From: Bradyrhizobium sacchari | Lineage (GTDB): Bacteria > Pseudomonadota > Alphaproteobacteria > Rhizobiales > Xanthobacteraceae | DNA length: 38,487 nt | Reading direction: 5' to 3' | Assembly (NCBI RefSeq): GCF_002068095.1 | Contig: NZ_LWIG01000053.1 | Location: 78,269-116,755 of the forward strand | In this document: positions 9,070 through 17,540 of the stretch, one piece after another | Layout of the letters: the number at the start of each line of letters is the position of its first letter | How positions within the stretch are numbered: the stretch's first letter is position 1 | The notes under the pieces: model-generated | What the model saw: only the letters and a program-made list of their open reading frames with translations | What the model was told of the DNA's origin: nothing | Database searches by the model: none | Position numbers and translations under genes: made by a program

Positions 9070-10386
9070 TTATCTCGATGTGTCCGGAACCTGTTCGGAT
9101 GCCGGTTTGAGCGTGTGCAGCCGGCCGGCCACCGCGCGCACCTTGCCCGGCGACGCCCGCCAGATCGAAAGCGCCGACAAGCCGCTCACAACCATGGCAA
9201 TACCGAACGCCAGCGTGTAGTCGCCGGCGCGATCATAGAGGACGCCCGTCACCCAGGGACCGGCCGCGCCGCCCGCCAGGGCCGCCAGCATGATGGTGCC
9301 GAAAATACTGCCCTGGTGCCTGCCCTGGAATATCTCGAACACCACCGCGCCCATGATCGAGGTGAGACCATAACCGAGCGCGCCCTGCGTGAAGACCATG
9401 ACATAGACGAGCCAGAGCGAAGGCAGATATTTCAGTGCGATCAGCGCGCCGAAGCAGACGACAAAACCTGCGCAGCTGATCGCCCAGACCCACTCGCGCC
9501 CGATGCGGTCGGAGACATGGCCCAGCACGATCTGGCCGGGAATGCCGAGCAGGCTGACGATGCCGAGCGCCCACACCGCGACACCGGGGCTGAAGCCGAT
9601 ATCGAGCAGGAATTTGGTCTGATGCACCTGCACGGCGTACCAGATGTACAGGCCGGAGAAATAGCCGATTGCGATCCACCAGAAGCGCGCGGTCGCGACG
9701 GCGCGCTTCAGCGTCCATTCGGTATTGACCCAGACGGGATCGACGACGTTGGAGATCGGCTTTGCCGCGCCGGCGGTCGGCGCCGCATCGCCATCCGGCT
9801 GAAGACCGATATCCTCGGGGCGCTTGCGCAGCAGCAGATTGATCGGCGCCAGCACGATCAGGACGAGCAGCCCCATCGCGGTGCAGGCGGTGCGCCAGCC
9901 TGTCTGCTCGATCATGTGCTGCACCCATGGCAGCAGCGTCACCGAGCCGATGCCGACGCCGGCAAAGGCGATGCCGATGGCGAAGCCGCGCTTGCGGATG
10001 AACCAGTTCGGCAGGAACAGCGACTGGCCGGAATAGCCGAGACAGACGCTGCCGGCGCCGACCATGACGCCGATGGTGAGATAGAGATGCCAGGGCTGGC
10101 TGGTCAGGGGTGCCAGCAGCAGCCCGCCGCCCATCAGCGCGACCCCGAGCTCCATCACCGCGCGCGGACCGGCGCGATCCATCAGACGGCCGATCAGCGG
10201 GCTCGCCACGCCGGAGGCCACGAAGCCGAACGAGAACGCGCCCGCGGTGATGCCGCGCTCCCAGCCGAATTCGGAGATGATCGGCGGAAAGAACAGAGAG
10301 AAGGCGGTGCGCGCGTTGACCCCGATGGCCATGGTGACAAACGTCACCGCGACCACGACCCAGCCGTAGAAGAACGGAAGCCGCAT
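9070..10386 (-). CDS. MFS transporter, monocarboxylate/OFA-like
   Basis: A 438-residue major facilitator with about 12 hydrophobic segments, a first helix right at the start ('FFYGWVVVAVTF'), the conserved loop 'GRLMDRAGPRAVM' after helix 2 and 'GHVSDRIGR' in the second half. The opening FYGW motif and the general pattern resemble monocarboxylate and oxalate/formate antiporter (OFA) carriers. It lies between two c-di-GMP genes on the same strand. The gap of 136 bp to the PAS-GGDEF-EAL gene gives only weak evidence of co-transcription. The substrate is probably a small organic anion, which I infer from family membership only. Confidence 0.87.
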   Translation of the reverse strand: MRLPFFYGWVVVAVTFVTMAIGVNARTAFSLFFPPIISEFGWERGITAGAFSFGFVASGVASPLIGRLMDRAGPRAVMELGVALMGGGLLLAPLTSQPWHLYLTIGVMVGAGSVCLGYSGQSLFLPNWFIRKRGFAIGIAFAGVGIGSVTLLPWVQHMIEQTGWRTACTAMGLLVLIVLAPINLLLRKRPEDIGLQPDGDAAPTAGAAKPISNVVDPVWVNTEWTLKRAVATARFWWIAIGYFSGLYIWYAVQVHQTKFLLDIGFSPGVAVWALGIVSLLGIPGQIVLGHVSDRIGREWVWAISCAGFVVCFGALIALKYLPSLWLVYVMVFTQGALGYGLTSIMGAVVFEIFQGRHQGSIFGTIMLAALAGGAAGPWVTGVLYDRAGDYTLAFGIAMVVSGLSALSIWRASPGKVRAVAGRLHTLKPASEQVPDTSR

Positions 10387-10497
10387 TTTTCTATTTCATC
10401 CCTGGACGATCCTTCGGACCATCTGAGGGTGTCCGGGTCAAGCGCTTTTCGCGCAGAGCGGCAGCGCAATCGCGTTTGAGAGTGGTTTTCCGCGGCC

Positions 10498-10628
10498 CAT
10501 CCTTCGAGACGCTCGCTTGAGGCGGGCTCCTCAGGATGAGGACGGAGTGCGCGGTTACAGTTTCAACAGCCAGCGATGCCGCTTGGCCTCATCCTGAGGA
10601 GGCCGCGAAGCGGCCGTCTCGAAGGACG
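10498..10628. repeat. Intergenic inverted palindromic repeat pair
   Basis: Two opposed copies of an approximately 43-bp module, 10498-10542 and 10587-10628, share the ends 'CATCCTTCGAGACG' and 'CCTCATCCTGAGGAG' in opposite orientation. Each has its own small internal inverted repeat (for example GGCCGCgaaGCGGCC). They lie about 44 bp apart, just past the 3' end of the CHASE-GGDEF-EAL gene and upstream of the MFS gene. Such modules are multi-copy intergenic repeats in Bradyrhizobium-type genomes (recollection, not checked). Confidence 0.75.
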
Positions 10629-10638
10629 AGGCGCGTGC

Positions 10639-13134
10639 TCAGGCGGCGTCGAGCTGGGAGGATTCGGTCGCATCCAGGTCGATCTCGTCGACCGGCTGGG
10701 GGCGCCCGAACAGATAGCCCTGGGCGAAGTTGACGCCCAGCGCCCTCAGCCGCTCGAACTCTTCGCTGGTCTCGACGCCCTCGGCGGTGACCGACATGTC
10801 GAGCCCGCGCGCCAGCGTCACGATCGAGGAGATGATGGCGGATGAGCGCGGCTGATGCGTGAGGTTGCGGATGAACGACTTGTCGATCTTGATCTTGTCG
10901 AACGGGAACGCGGTGAGATAGCTGAGCGACGAGTAGCCCGTGCCGAAATCGTCGAGCGCCAGCTCGACACCGATGCCCTTCAGCCGCTCCATGAAGGCGT
11001 GGTTCTCGACGCCGCGCTCCAGCAGCACGGATTCCGTGATCTCGATCTCCAGTCGCTCGGGTGACAGGCCGGAATCGGCCAATGCCGCGCAGATCATCTC
11101 GAACAGCTCGGCTTCCTTGAACTGGATCGGCGAGAGATTCACGGCGACCATCAGGTCGGAAGGCCAGCCGGCCGCATCCGCGCAGGCGCGCCGCAGCACG
11201 TACTCGCCGAGCGGAACGATCAACCCGGTCTCCTCGGCTAGCGGAATGAACTGATCCGGCGGGATCAGGCCGCGGCTCGGATGCCGCCAGCGCACCAGCG
11301 CCTCGAAGCCGCGCCGCGCGCCGCTCGTGGCATCGACGAACGGCTGGTAGTGCACCTCGAGCTGGCAGCGGGCGATAGCGTCCCGCAGATCCCCTTCCAG
11401 CGTGTTACGCGCCTCGAGCTCCGCCGACATCGCCTCGTCGTACACTGTGAAGCAATTGCGGCCCGCCGATTTCGAGCGATAGAGCGCAAGGTCGGCCTTC
11501 TTCAGCAACTGCTCCTGATCGGTGCCGTGATCCGGCGCGATCGCGATGCCGATGCTGGTGCCGATCTCGACGCGATGGCCGGGCAGCAGGAACGGCTGCG
11601 CCACGAGCTTGGCGATGCGTCCCGCCAGCTCCGTTGAGCTGGCGCGCTGCTCCTCGCAGGCTTCCTGGATGATGGCGAATTCGTCGCCACCGAGCCGCGC
11701 CAGCACATCAGTGGCGCGCAGCGCGGATTTCAGCCGCTGCGCCACCTGGCGCAGCAGCACGTCGCCGGCGCCGTGACCGAGGGAATCGTTGACGTTCTTG
11801 AAGCGGTCGAGGTCGAGCATCAGGATCGAGAAGGCCGCGCTGGCCTCGTTCAGCTGGCTGTTGAGCTCGTCGAGCCGGGCGAGGAAGAAGGCGCGGTTCG
11901 GCAGGCCGGTCAGGATGTCGGTCTGGGCGAGCTCGAGCACCCGCCGGTTCGCCAGCGACAGCCGCCGCGAATTGCGGCTGGCGAGCATCAGATAGGTCGA
12001 CAGCGACAGCGTGAGCAGCATGCCGACGGTGAGGACTGCGACCGCGCGATCATAGCCGGCCACCAACGCGCCGCCGGCCTTTGGCATGGCGCGCACCTGC
12101 CAGTCCGTATCGCCGATCTTGAGACTGCCCGACCAGTGCAGGGACCGCGCGACGTCCCGCATCGACTGCGGCGCGGTGGCCGCGGACGAATAGTCCGGCA
12201 CCATGTCCTCGAGACTGACGATCTGGCCGGTGAAGGGCGGATAGACGTTCACACTGACCGCGGGGCTCGCTCCGGTGGTGACGCGAATGGACTGGATCAG
12301 CAGCGGCAGATCGAAGATGCCGACCACGAAGCCGGCCAGATTGCGGCGCCGCTCCGCGACCGTCTCGCGCGACGTTCCCTTGGCATAGACGGGAATGGCG
12401 ACGAGAACGTCGGGCAGCCGACCGCCCTCCCTGGGTTCGTACAGACGGGTACGGATGGCCGCAACCCCGTCGTTGTCGCGGGCCCGCTCCAGCGCCGCAA
12501 GGCGTTCCGGGATGCTCGCGTAATTCATGCCGTAGACAGACGACGTCTTCGGCTGGGTCGAATAGAACACCGGGAAGTATTCGTCGCTCTGCGGCGCGAC
12601 CTCGAAGACATCGCCCTGAAGCGACTTGATGCGGTAGCCGGACACGCCGTCCGCGGCCGCGGCGGCTTCGTATTCGGCGCGCCCCTTGCGGGTCACGCGC
12701 GGCAGCCAGGCGATGCGCAACATGCCGGGATGCCGCTCGAACAGGCGCACGCTGAAGGTCTCGAATTCGCTGCGGGTGACTTCATCATTGGTCGATTCGA
12801 ACAGCGTGCGCAGCGCGACGAGCCTGGAGATGTACTCGCCCATGCCGTTCTGCATGACGATCGCTTCGGTTTCGGCCGCGTTCTCGAACTCGATCCGGTT
12901 GACGCGGTTTTCCCAGCGCGCGACGGCGGCGGCGCCGACGATCGAGAACAGAAGCCCAACGGCGATCGCGACCAGCGCAGGGCGATACAGGCCGAGCAGC
13001 GGCGCCGCACGCCACCATCCGGTCACACGCTTCCGATCCTGACCGTTCCGATCGCGACCGCCCATCTTGATCCGCACGTCCCCTTCGCGGCGGCGCGAAC
13101 TTCTGGTTGAGCCACCGGAACTGCTATCGGACAA
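10639..13134 (-). CDS. CHASE-GGDEF-EAL membrane cyclic-di-GMP protein
   Basis: An 831-residue membrane sensor. A basic N-terminus is followed by a first membrane helix (about 51-72), a periplasmic CHASE domain (about 85-345), a second helix (about 364-385), then GGDEF (about 400-570) and EAL (about 580-820). The motifs GGDEF (482-486) and EAL (611-613) are intact. RATD (473-476) matches the inhibitory RxxD site, so the cyclase half should be feedback-regulated, unlike the neighbouring PAS-type protein. CHASE domains sense small extracellular ligands; which one is unknown. The start is uncertain: TTG at 13134 or ATG at 13065 both precede the first helix and neither has a strong ribosome site. 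A short hairpin (13139-13153) lies just upstream. Confidence 0.9.
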   Translation of the reverse strand: MSDSSSGGSTRSSRRREGDVRIKMGGRDRNGQDRKRVTGWWRAAPLLGLYRPALVAIAVGLLFSIVGAAAVARWENRVNRIEFENAAETEAIVMQNGMGEYISRLVALRTLFESTNDEVTRSEFETFSVRLFERHPGMLRIAWLPRVTRKGRAEYEAAAAADGVSGYRIKSLQGDVFEVAPQSDEYFPVFYSTQPKTSSVYGMNYASIPERLAALERARDNDGVAAIRTRLYEPREGGRLPDVLVAIPVYAKGTSRETVAERRRNLAGFVVGIFDLPLLIQSIRVTTGASPAVSVNVYPPFTGQIVSLEDMVPDYSSAATAPQSMRDVARSLHWSGSLKIGDTDWQVRAMPKAGGALVAGYDRAVAVLTVGMLLTLSLSTYLMLASRNSRRLSLANRRVLELAQTDILTGLPNRAFFLARLDELNSQLNEASAAFSILMLDLDRFKNVNDSLGHGAGDVLLRQVAQRLKSALRATDVLARLGGDEFAIIQEACEEQRASSTELAGRIAKLVAQPFLLPGHRVEIGTSIGIAIAPDHGTDQEQLLKKADLALYRSKSAGRNCFTVYDEAMSAELEARNTLEGDLRDAIARCQLEVHYQPFVDATSGARRGFEALVRWRHPSRGLIPPDQFIPLAEETGLIVPLGEYVLRRACADAAGWPSDLMVAVNLSPIQFKEAELFEMICAALADSGLSPERLEIEITESVLLERGVENHAFMERLKGIGVELALDDFGTGYSSLSYLTAFPFDKIKIDKSFIRNLTHQPRSSAIISSIVTLARGLDMSVTAEGVETSEEFERLRALGVNFAQGYLFGRPQPVDEIDLDATESSQLDAA

Positions 13135-13393
13135 GGATCGCAGTTAAGAACTGCACAATTTCAGAACCTGCGCGTGCCGCATTGCGCGGCTTAGTTAACG
13201 ATTGACGCGGAAGTCGCGGCAGACTGGAACTAAGTTGCCGGTTTTACCCGGAGTATTAGTCGACGTACGGGCAGCGCTCTCGGGCCCAAGCCATCCTTTT
13301 CGGAGCGGCGAACTTGCGGGCATCAAAGCGGAATTAGTCTCTCGGCCAGCTCGGCGAAGCTGGTAATCCGTGACGTCCGAAATGGCACATGTC

Positions 13394-13519
13394 CTAGCGA
13401 TCGGACTTCCTGCCGTTTGCCTGGCCATAAGACGGCTTGTTGTCGGGATCGGATGTGAGGCACGCGCTCAGAGACACGCCGATCAGGAGCGCGCACACCG
13501 CAGGGATCACAAACTTCAT
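13394..13519 (-). CDS. Small lipoprotein, 41 residues
   Basis: A 41-codon frame with an ATG at 13519 and a TAG at 13394. The product has a lysine at position 3, a hydrophobic core and a lipobox LSAC (residues 17-20), which would be cleaved and lipidated at Cys20. Mature length is only about 22 residues, polar and rich in D, K, S and G. A Lys-then-hydrophobic-then-lipobox arrangement is unlikely by chance in this GC-rich noncoding stretch. The ribosome site is weak (GGGTTGAG). It sits upstream of the CHASE-GGDEF-EAL gene on the same strand, 259 bp away. Function unknown. It resembles small hypothetical or entericidin-type lipoproteins in size only. Confidence 0.6.
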   Translation of the reverse strand: MKFVIPAVCALLIGVSLSACLTSDPDNKPSYGQANGRKSDR

Positions 13520-13565
13520 CTGCTCAACCCTGCACAATGAACCATTTCACGACAGGCACGGACCT

Positions 13566-13594
13566 TTGACCTCGCGGGCCCAGACGAGGTTCAA
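13566..13594 (-). terminator. Hairpin after the TRAP/dehydrogenase operon
   Basis: An inverted repeat with arms TTGACCTCG and CGAGGTTCAA (one bulged base) around a 10-nt loop, starting about 10 bp after the hydroxyacid dehydrogenase stop. It could terminate the minus-strand operon. There is no clear T-run. Confidence 0.42.
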
Positions 13595-13604
13595 GGCAGG
13601 GAGT

Positions 13605-14582
13605 TCAGGGCCGTCGCGTCCAGCGGTCGGCGTTGACGGCGCCTTGCGGGACCTCGCCCCTGACGATCGCTTCCACCTGCCGCACGGTTTCCAGCGACTG
13701 GTATTCGATCGCCTGCGGGGTCAGGCCGCCGACATGCGGGGTTGCAATCACGTTCGGCAGCTTTGCCAGCTCCGGCGTCGGCATCTGGTCGGGGGCACGG
13801 CCGACATCCATCGCGGCGCCGGCGATGCGGCTCTCGCGCAGCGCGCGTGCCAGCGCGGCCTCGTCGACAAGATTACCGCGGGAGAGATTGATGAAGACGG
13901 CATGCCGCTGCATGCGCGCCAGCGCCGCTTCCCCGATCAAATTCTCGGTCTGCTCGTTGGCGATGGCGAGGCAGACGACATAGTCGGATGCTGCGAGCAG
14001 CTCGTCGAGACCGACCTGCCGGATGGCGGCATCGGTGACGGTTACGAAGGGATCGGAGACCAGCAACTCCATGCGCAGCACCTTTGCGATCTCGGCGAGA
14101 TAGCGCCCGATGCTGCCATAGCCGATGATGCCGATCCTGCTGCCGGCGAGCTGGCGGCCCATCCGCGCCTCGGGCTTGCGGGCGGCCTGGTAGTCCGCGG
14201 TCGTCCGTGACACACCACGAGAGAGGTCGACCATGAAGCCGAGCGCGAGCTCGGCGACGGCCTGCACGAAGCCGGGCCCAGCGCGGGTCACGAGCACGCC
14301 GGCTTGCGAAGCCGCATCCACATTGACGTTGCGGATGTCGACCGCGCAGCGGACAAAGGCGCGCAGGCGCGGCAATTGCGCAAAGATCTCCCCGCGCCCT
14401 TCCGTCATGCGATCGGCGACGATGATGTCGGCATCCTTCGCGGCACGCACGAGGCCGGCCGCGTCCAGCGTGTCGTCGCTCTCGTGCAGCATCACCTCGG
14501 CGGCCGCGCGCAGACCGTTCAGGCTGCGATCGCCGTAGTAATTGCGCCGCATCTCCGGCGTGTGCGCGAGCAGGACCTTCAC
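13605..14582 (-). CDS. D-isomer 2-hydroxyacid dehydrogenase family protein, atypical
   Basis: A 325-residue NAD(P)-dependent oxidoreductase of the D-2-hydroxyacid dehydrogenase family, which interconverts 2-hydroxy and 2-keto acids. The dinucleotide loop GYGSIG spans 154-159. The substrate-binding Arg235 is in 'INLSRGNLVDE' and the catalytic His283 in 'TPHVGG'. The usual catalytic Glu, found in a DVFxxEP context, is not visible: the matching stretch reads DVGRAPDQMP (259-268), with Pro264 where Glu is expected. The enzyme may use Asp265 or another residue, or have altered activity. It is the last gene of a minus-strand operon, 12 bp after the DctQM permease, so it probably acts on the imported acid. 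Confidence 0.87.
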   Translation of the reverse strand: MKVLLAHTPEMRRNYYGDRSLNGLRAAAEVMLHESDDTLDAAGLVRAAKDADIIVADRMTEGRGEIFAQLPRLRAFVRCAVDIRNVNVDAASQAGVLVTRAGPGFVQAVAELALGFMVDLSRGVSRTTADYQAARKPEARMGRQLAGSRIGIIGYGSIGRYLAEIAKVLRMELLVSDPFVTVTDAAIRQVGLDELLAASDYVVCLAIANEQTENLIGEAALARMQRHAVFINLSRGNLVDEAALARALRESRIAGAAMDVGRAPDQMPTPELAKLPNVIATPHVGGLTPQAIEYQSLETVRQVEAIVRGEVPQGAVNADRWTRRP

Positions 14583-14594
14583 GACAAAACTCCT

Positions 14595-16496
14595 TCAGTA
14601 GCCGAATGCCCGCGGCAGCGCGGTCGAGAGCCATGGCACGAAGGCGATGACGAGCAGGCAGAGGAACAAGAGGCCAAGATAGCCCATGATCGGCTTCACC
14701 GTCTGCTCGATCGGCACGTTGCCGATCAGGCAGGCGCCGTAGAGCCCGAGCCCGAGCGGGGGCGCGAACAGGCCGATGCCCATCGCGATGACCAGCACGA
14801 CGCCGAAATGCAGGGGGTCGACGCCGAGCTGAACCGCGACCGGCAACAGCAGCGGCCCGAAGATGATCAACGCAGCGGCCCCCTCCAGCACCGAGCCCAT
14901 CACGATCAGCACGACGATCGCGAGCAGGATAAACATCCAGACGCCGGAGGTCTTGGAGAGCCCCAGCATGAAATCGCCGACCGCGTGCGGGACCTGCTGC
15001 AAGGTCAGCGTGAACGCCAGCGACTGCGCGGCCGCGACGATGAACAGCACGAGGCCCGCGCGCGTTGCGGCCTGGACGAAGCTGTGCGCCGCCGTCCTGA
15101 AGTTGAGCTCGCGGAACACCAGGCTGCCGACGACCAGCGCGTAGGCCACGGCGAAGGCGGAGATTTCAGTGGCCGTGGCAAAGCCGCTCTTGAAGCCGAA
15201 GAAGATCATGAAGATCAGGCCGAACGCGGCGATCGCGCCGCTCCACAGGCCCGACACCGGCGCCTGCGGGGCGATGTCCTCGGCCTCTGCCGGCGGCTTG
15301 CCGAAGATGATGGAGACTGCGATCAGAACCAGCGCCATCAGCGCTGCCGGCAGCAGCCCGGCCATGAACAGGCCGCCGATCGAGAGGTTGGCGACGAAGC
15401 CGAGGATGATCAGGTTGATGCAGGGCGGAATGGTTTCCGCCATCACCGCGGAGGCGGCGAGCAGCGCCACCGCGCCGCCCGGATTCTGCCTGGAGCGGCG
15501 CGCCGCCGGGATCAGCACCGAGCCGACCGCGGCGACATCGGCCATCTTCGAGCCGGAGATGCCGGAGAACAGCACCATCGAGGCCACCATCACGACGTTG
15601 AGGCCGCCGCGCATCCGCCCCACCGCGCGCTGCAGCAGCTCGATCAGGCGCACCGACATGCCGTTGGCTTCCATGAGGTAGCCGACGAGGATGAAGAACG
15701 GGATCGCGAGCAGCACGAAATTGTCGATGCCGCGCGCCATCTGCTGGGCGAAGATGACGCCGGGCAGCGCGCCCTCGACCCAGATGAAGATCAGCGCGGC
15801 GAGCGCCAGCGCGAAGCCGATCGGCAAGCCGCCGAACAGCGTTGCGAAGAAGCCGATCAGCATCAAGGTGCCCGCCGACGGCACGGTAGCCGGCGACACA
15901 TAATCCCAGGCGAGATAAAGGGCGGTGACGAGGATGATCGCAATGAGGCCCCTGACGATATCGGGAAGCGGCCGCGCGCAGAGATGGTCGATCGCGAACA
16001 CCGTCATGAACAGCGCGCCGATGCCCATCGGGTAGAAGGTCAATTCCAGCGGCAGGCCGGAGCCGGTGGTCTGGCCGGCGGTGAGCGAGCCCAGCTTGAT
16101 GGCGTTGTAGGCGACGTAGCCGGAGATCAGCACGACCAGAAGCGCGCTGGCGGCATCGACCAGCGTGCGGAGCCGCACCGGCAGCAGATCGCGGAAGAAG
16201 GACACGCCGACATTCTCGCCGCGCGCAAGCGCGCTCGCCGCGCCGAAGAAGGCCGAGCCGACCATCAATCCGCGGGCGACGTCATCGGACCATTCGACCG
16301 GCGCATTGAAGAAGAAGCGCAGCAGCACGGACGCGCACACTACCGCGAGATCGGCGGCCAACAGGCCGGCCGCGATCGCGTCGCTGACGCGAAGCAGCAA
16401 CGTCATGCTGCCGTGGCGGCCGCCCGAGAGCGGCACCGCAGCTGTCATCGCCATTTCGGACTTGGCCATTGGGACTTGGGCATGGGACTTGGCCAT
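14595..16496 (-). CDS. TRAP transporter permease, fused DctQ-DctM
   Basis: A 633-residue inner-membrane protein. About residues 30-185 form the four-helix small permease (DctQ), with the 'NAPVEWSDDVARGLMVGSAF' region. About residues 195-630 form the large permease (DctM), with 'LAIPFFILVGYLM', 'GISGSKMADVAAVGS' and 'ETIPPCINLIILG'. It drives sodium- or proton-coupled uptake of organic acids delivered by the periplasmic binding protein encoded directly upstream. The start is ambiguous: ATGs at 16496, 16469, 16454 and 16448 are all in frame, none has a Shine-Dalgarno, and the first two fall in a 13-bp tandem repeat. The upstream dctP stop overlaps an out-of-frame ATG at 16509. The order dctP-dctQM-dehydrogenase on one strand marks an operon. 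Confidence 0.92.
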   Translation of the reverse strand: MAKSHAQVPMAKSEMAMTAAVPLSGGRHGSMTLLLRVSDAIAAGLLAADLAVVCASVLLRFFFNAPVEWSDDVARGLMVGSAFFGAASALARGENVGVSFFRDLLPVRLRTLVDAASALLVVLISGYVAYNAIKLGSLTAGQTTGSGLPLELTFYPMGIGALFMTVFAIDHLCARPLPDIVRGLIAIILVTALYLAWDYVSPATVPSAGTLMLIGFFATLFGGLPIGFALALAALIFIWVEGALPGVIFAQQMARGIDNFVLLAIPFFILVGYLMEANGMSVRLIELLQRAVGRMRGGLNVVMVASMVLFSGISGSKMADVAAVGSVLIPAARRSRQNPGGAVALLAASAVMAETIPPCINLIILGFVANLSIGGLFMAGLLPAALMALVLIAVSIIFGKPPAEAEDIAPQAPVSGLWSGAIAAFGLIFMIFFGFKSGFATATEISAFAVAYALVVGSLVFRELNFRTAAHSFVQAATRAGLVLFIVAAAQSLAFTLTLQQVPHAVGDFMLGLSKTSGVWMFILLAIVVLIVMGSVLEGAAALIIFGPLLLPVAVQLGVDPLHFGVVLVIAMGIGLFAPPLGLGLYGACLIGNVPIEQTVKPIMGYLGLLFLCLLVIAFVPWLSTALPRAFGY

Positions 16497-16513
16497 GAGA
16501 CTTGGCCATCAGG
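16461..16513. repeat. 13-bp tandem repeat carrying the permease start codons
   Basis: Four consecutive copies of a unit close to CTTGGCCATGGGA (14, 13, 13 and 13 bp). On the minus strand each copy contains an ATG: 16509, 16496, 16483 and 16469. Because 13 is not a multiple of 3, these ATGs fall into three different frames. Only 16496 and 16469 are in the permease frame. The repeat also holds the end of dctP. Confidence 0.85.
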
Positions 16514-17540
16514 CTTGCGTCGCGCGGATCATGTCGATGACCGGTTTGGATTCCGGCCGAGCCTTGATGAAGTTCTCGATCTGCGGCGCGACTCGCTTCT
16601 TGAAGGCTTCGCGGTCACATTCGGCCACTGTCACGCCCTTCTCGCCGAGCGCCGCCAGCGCCTCCTTCTCGACCGCGAGCCCATGGGCGCGGGTATCGAC
16701 CGCGGCCTTCTTCGCGGCATCGAGAAAACCCTCGCGCAGCTTCGGATCCATGCGGTTGTAGGTCATGTCGCTGAAATAGATCGCAAGCGGCGAGAAATTG
16801 TGCTGCGTCAGCGCGTAGAATTTCGACGTTTCGAAGAACTTGCTGGCGAGGATCGTCGGCGGATCGTGCTCGAGTCCGTCCAGCACGCCGGCCTGCAAGG
16901 CCGTGTAGATCTCGCCGAAGGCCAGCGGCGTCGCGGCCGCGCCCATCAGACGCAGGCATTCAGTGATGACGGGATTGGGCAGCGTGCGGATCTTGAGGCC
17001 GGCGAGATCCTCCGGCGTCTTCACCGGCTTCTTGGCCAGCACGCTGCGCGAGCCGAAATTATAGGCCCAGGCGATGATGCGAATGTTGCCGCCCTTGAGC
17101 AGGGCGTCCTCGACCGGCTTGGCGGCGCCGGCATCGAACGCCTTGGTCTGCTGCGGGAAGCTCGAGAACAGGAAGCCGAGATCGAAGGTGCCGACCAGCG
17201 GCACCAGATTGGCCGAGATCGACGAGCCCGACACCATGAGGTCGATGACGCCGAGCTTCACCGAATTGATGACGTCGATCTCCTGGCCGAGCTGGTTGTC
17301 CGGGAAGAAGGCGACCTCGACCTGCTCGCCGAGCCCGTTGCCCTTCAGATTCTTGACGAGGTTGTCGTAGTAGACGCGCCCGTTGGCGTATTTGGGATCG
17401 TTCGGCAGCGAGGAAGAGCATTTCAGCTTCAGCGTCGCGGCTTCGGCACGGCCGATGATCGCGGGAGAGAGCACGAGGCCGGCGGTGACCGCCGCCGATG
17501 ACTTGATGAACGCGCGACGGTTCACGGGCACGATGGTCAT
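16509..17540 (-). CDS. TRAP transporter solute-binding protein (DctP family)
   Basis: A 343-residue periplasmic binding protein, the usual DctP length. The start at 17540 is chosen because GGGGAGAG lies about 8 nt upstream and it yields a Tat-type signal, NRRAFIK followed by a hydrophobic core and an AEAA cleavage site; the frame itself opens further upstream at 17633. Family hallmarks: 'DVINSVKLGVIDLMVSG', 'DLAGLKIRTLPNPV' with the ligand-carboxylate Arg, and 'YTALQAGVLDGLEHDP'. It captures a carboxylate in the periplasm and hands it to the fused DctQM permease encoded next. Export by Tat suggests that it folds in the cytoplasm. First gene of the operon that ends with a 2-hydroxyacid dehydrogenase; the ligand is probably a hydroxy- or keto-acid. 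Confidence 0.93.
   Translation of the reverse strand: MTIVPVNRRAFIKSSAAVTAGLVLSPAIIGRAEAATLKLKCSSSLPNDPKYANGRVYYDNLVKNLKGNGLGEQVEVAFFPDNQLGQEIDVINSVKLGVIDLMVSGSSISANLVPLVGTFDLGFLFSSFPQQTKAFDAGAAKPVEDALLKGGNIRIIAWAYNFGSRSVLAKKPVKTPEDLAGLKIRTLPNPVITECLRLMGAAATPLAFGEIYTALQAGVLDGLEHDPPTILASKFFETSKFYALTQHNFSPLAIYFSDMTYNRMDPKLREGFLDAAKKAAVDTRAHGLAVEKEALAALGEKGVTVAECDREAFKKRVAPQIENFIKARPESKPVIDMIRATQA

Noticed and set aside
5997..9110. Long plus-strand frame over the PAS-GGDEF-EAL gene
   Set aside because: Antisense to a gene with intact GGDEF and EAL motifs; low-complexity composition and no ribosome site.
13195..13428. 77-codon minus-strand frame
   Set aside because: No recognisable features or ribosome site; it overlaps the lipoprotein gene in another frame.
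14304..17501. Very long open frame on the plus strand (over 1,000 codons)
   Set aside because: It lies antisense to the dctP-dctQM-dehydrogenase genes, is full of Arg, Asp, His and Gln and has no recognisable domain. It is a codon-bias shadow of the GC-rich genes.
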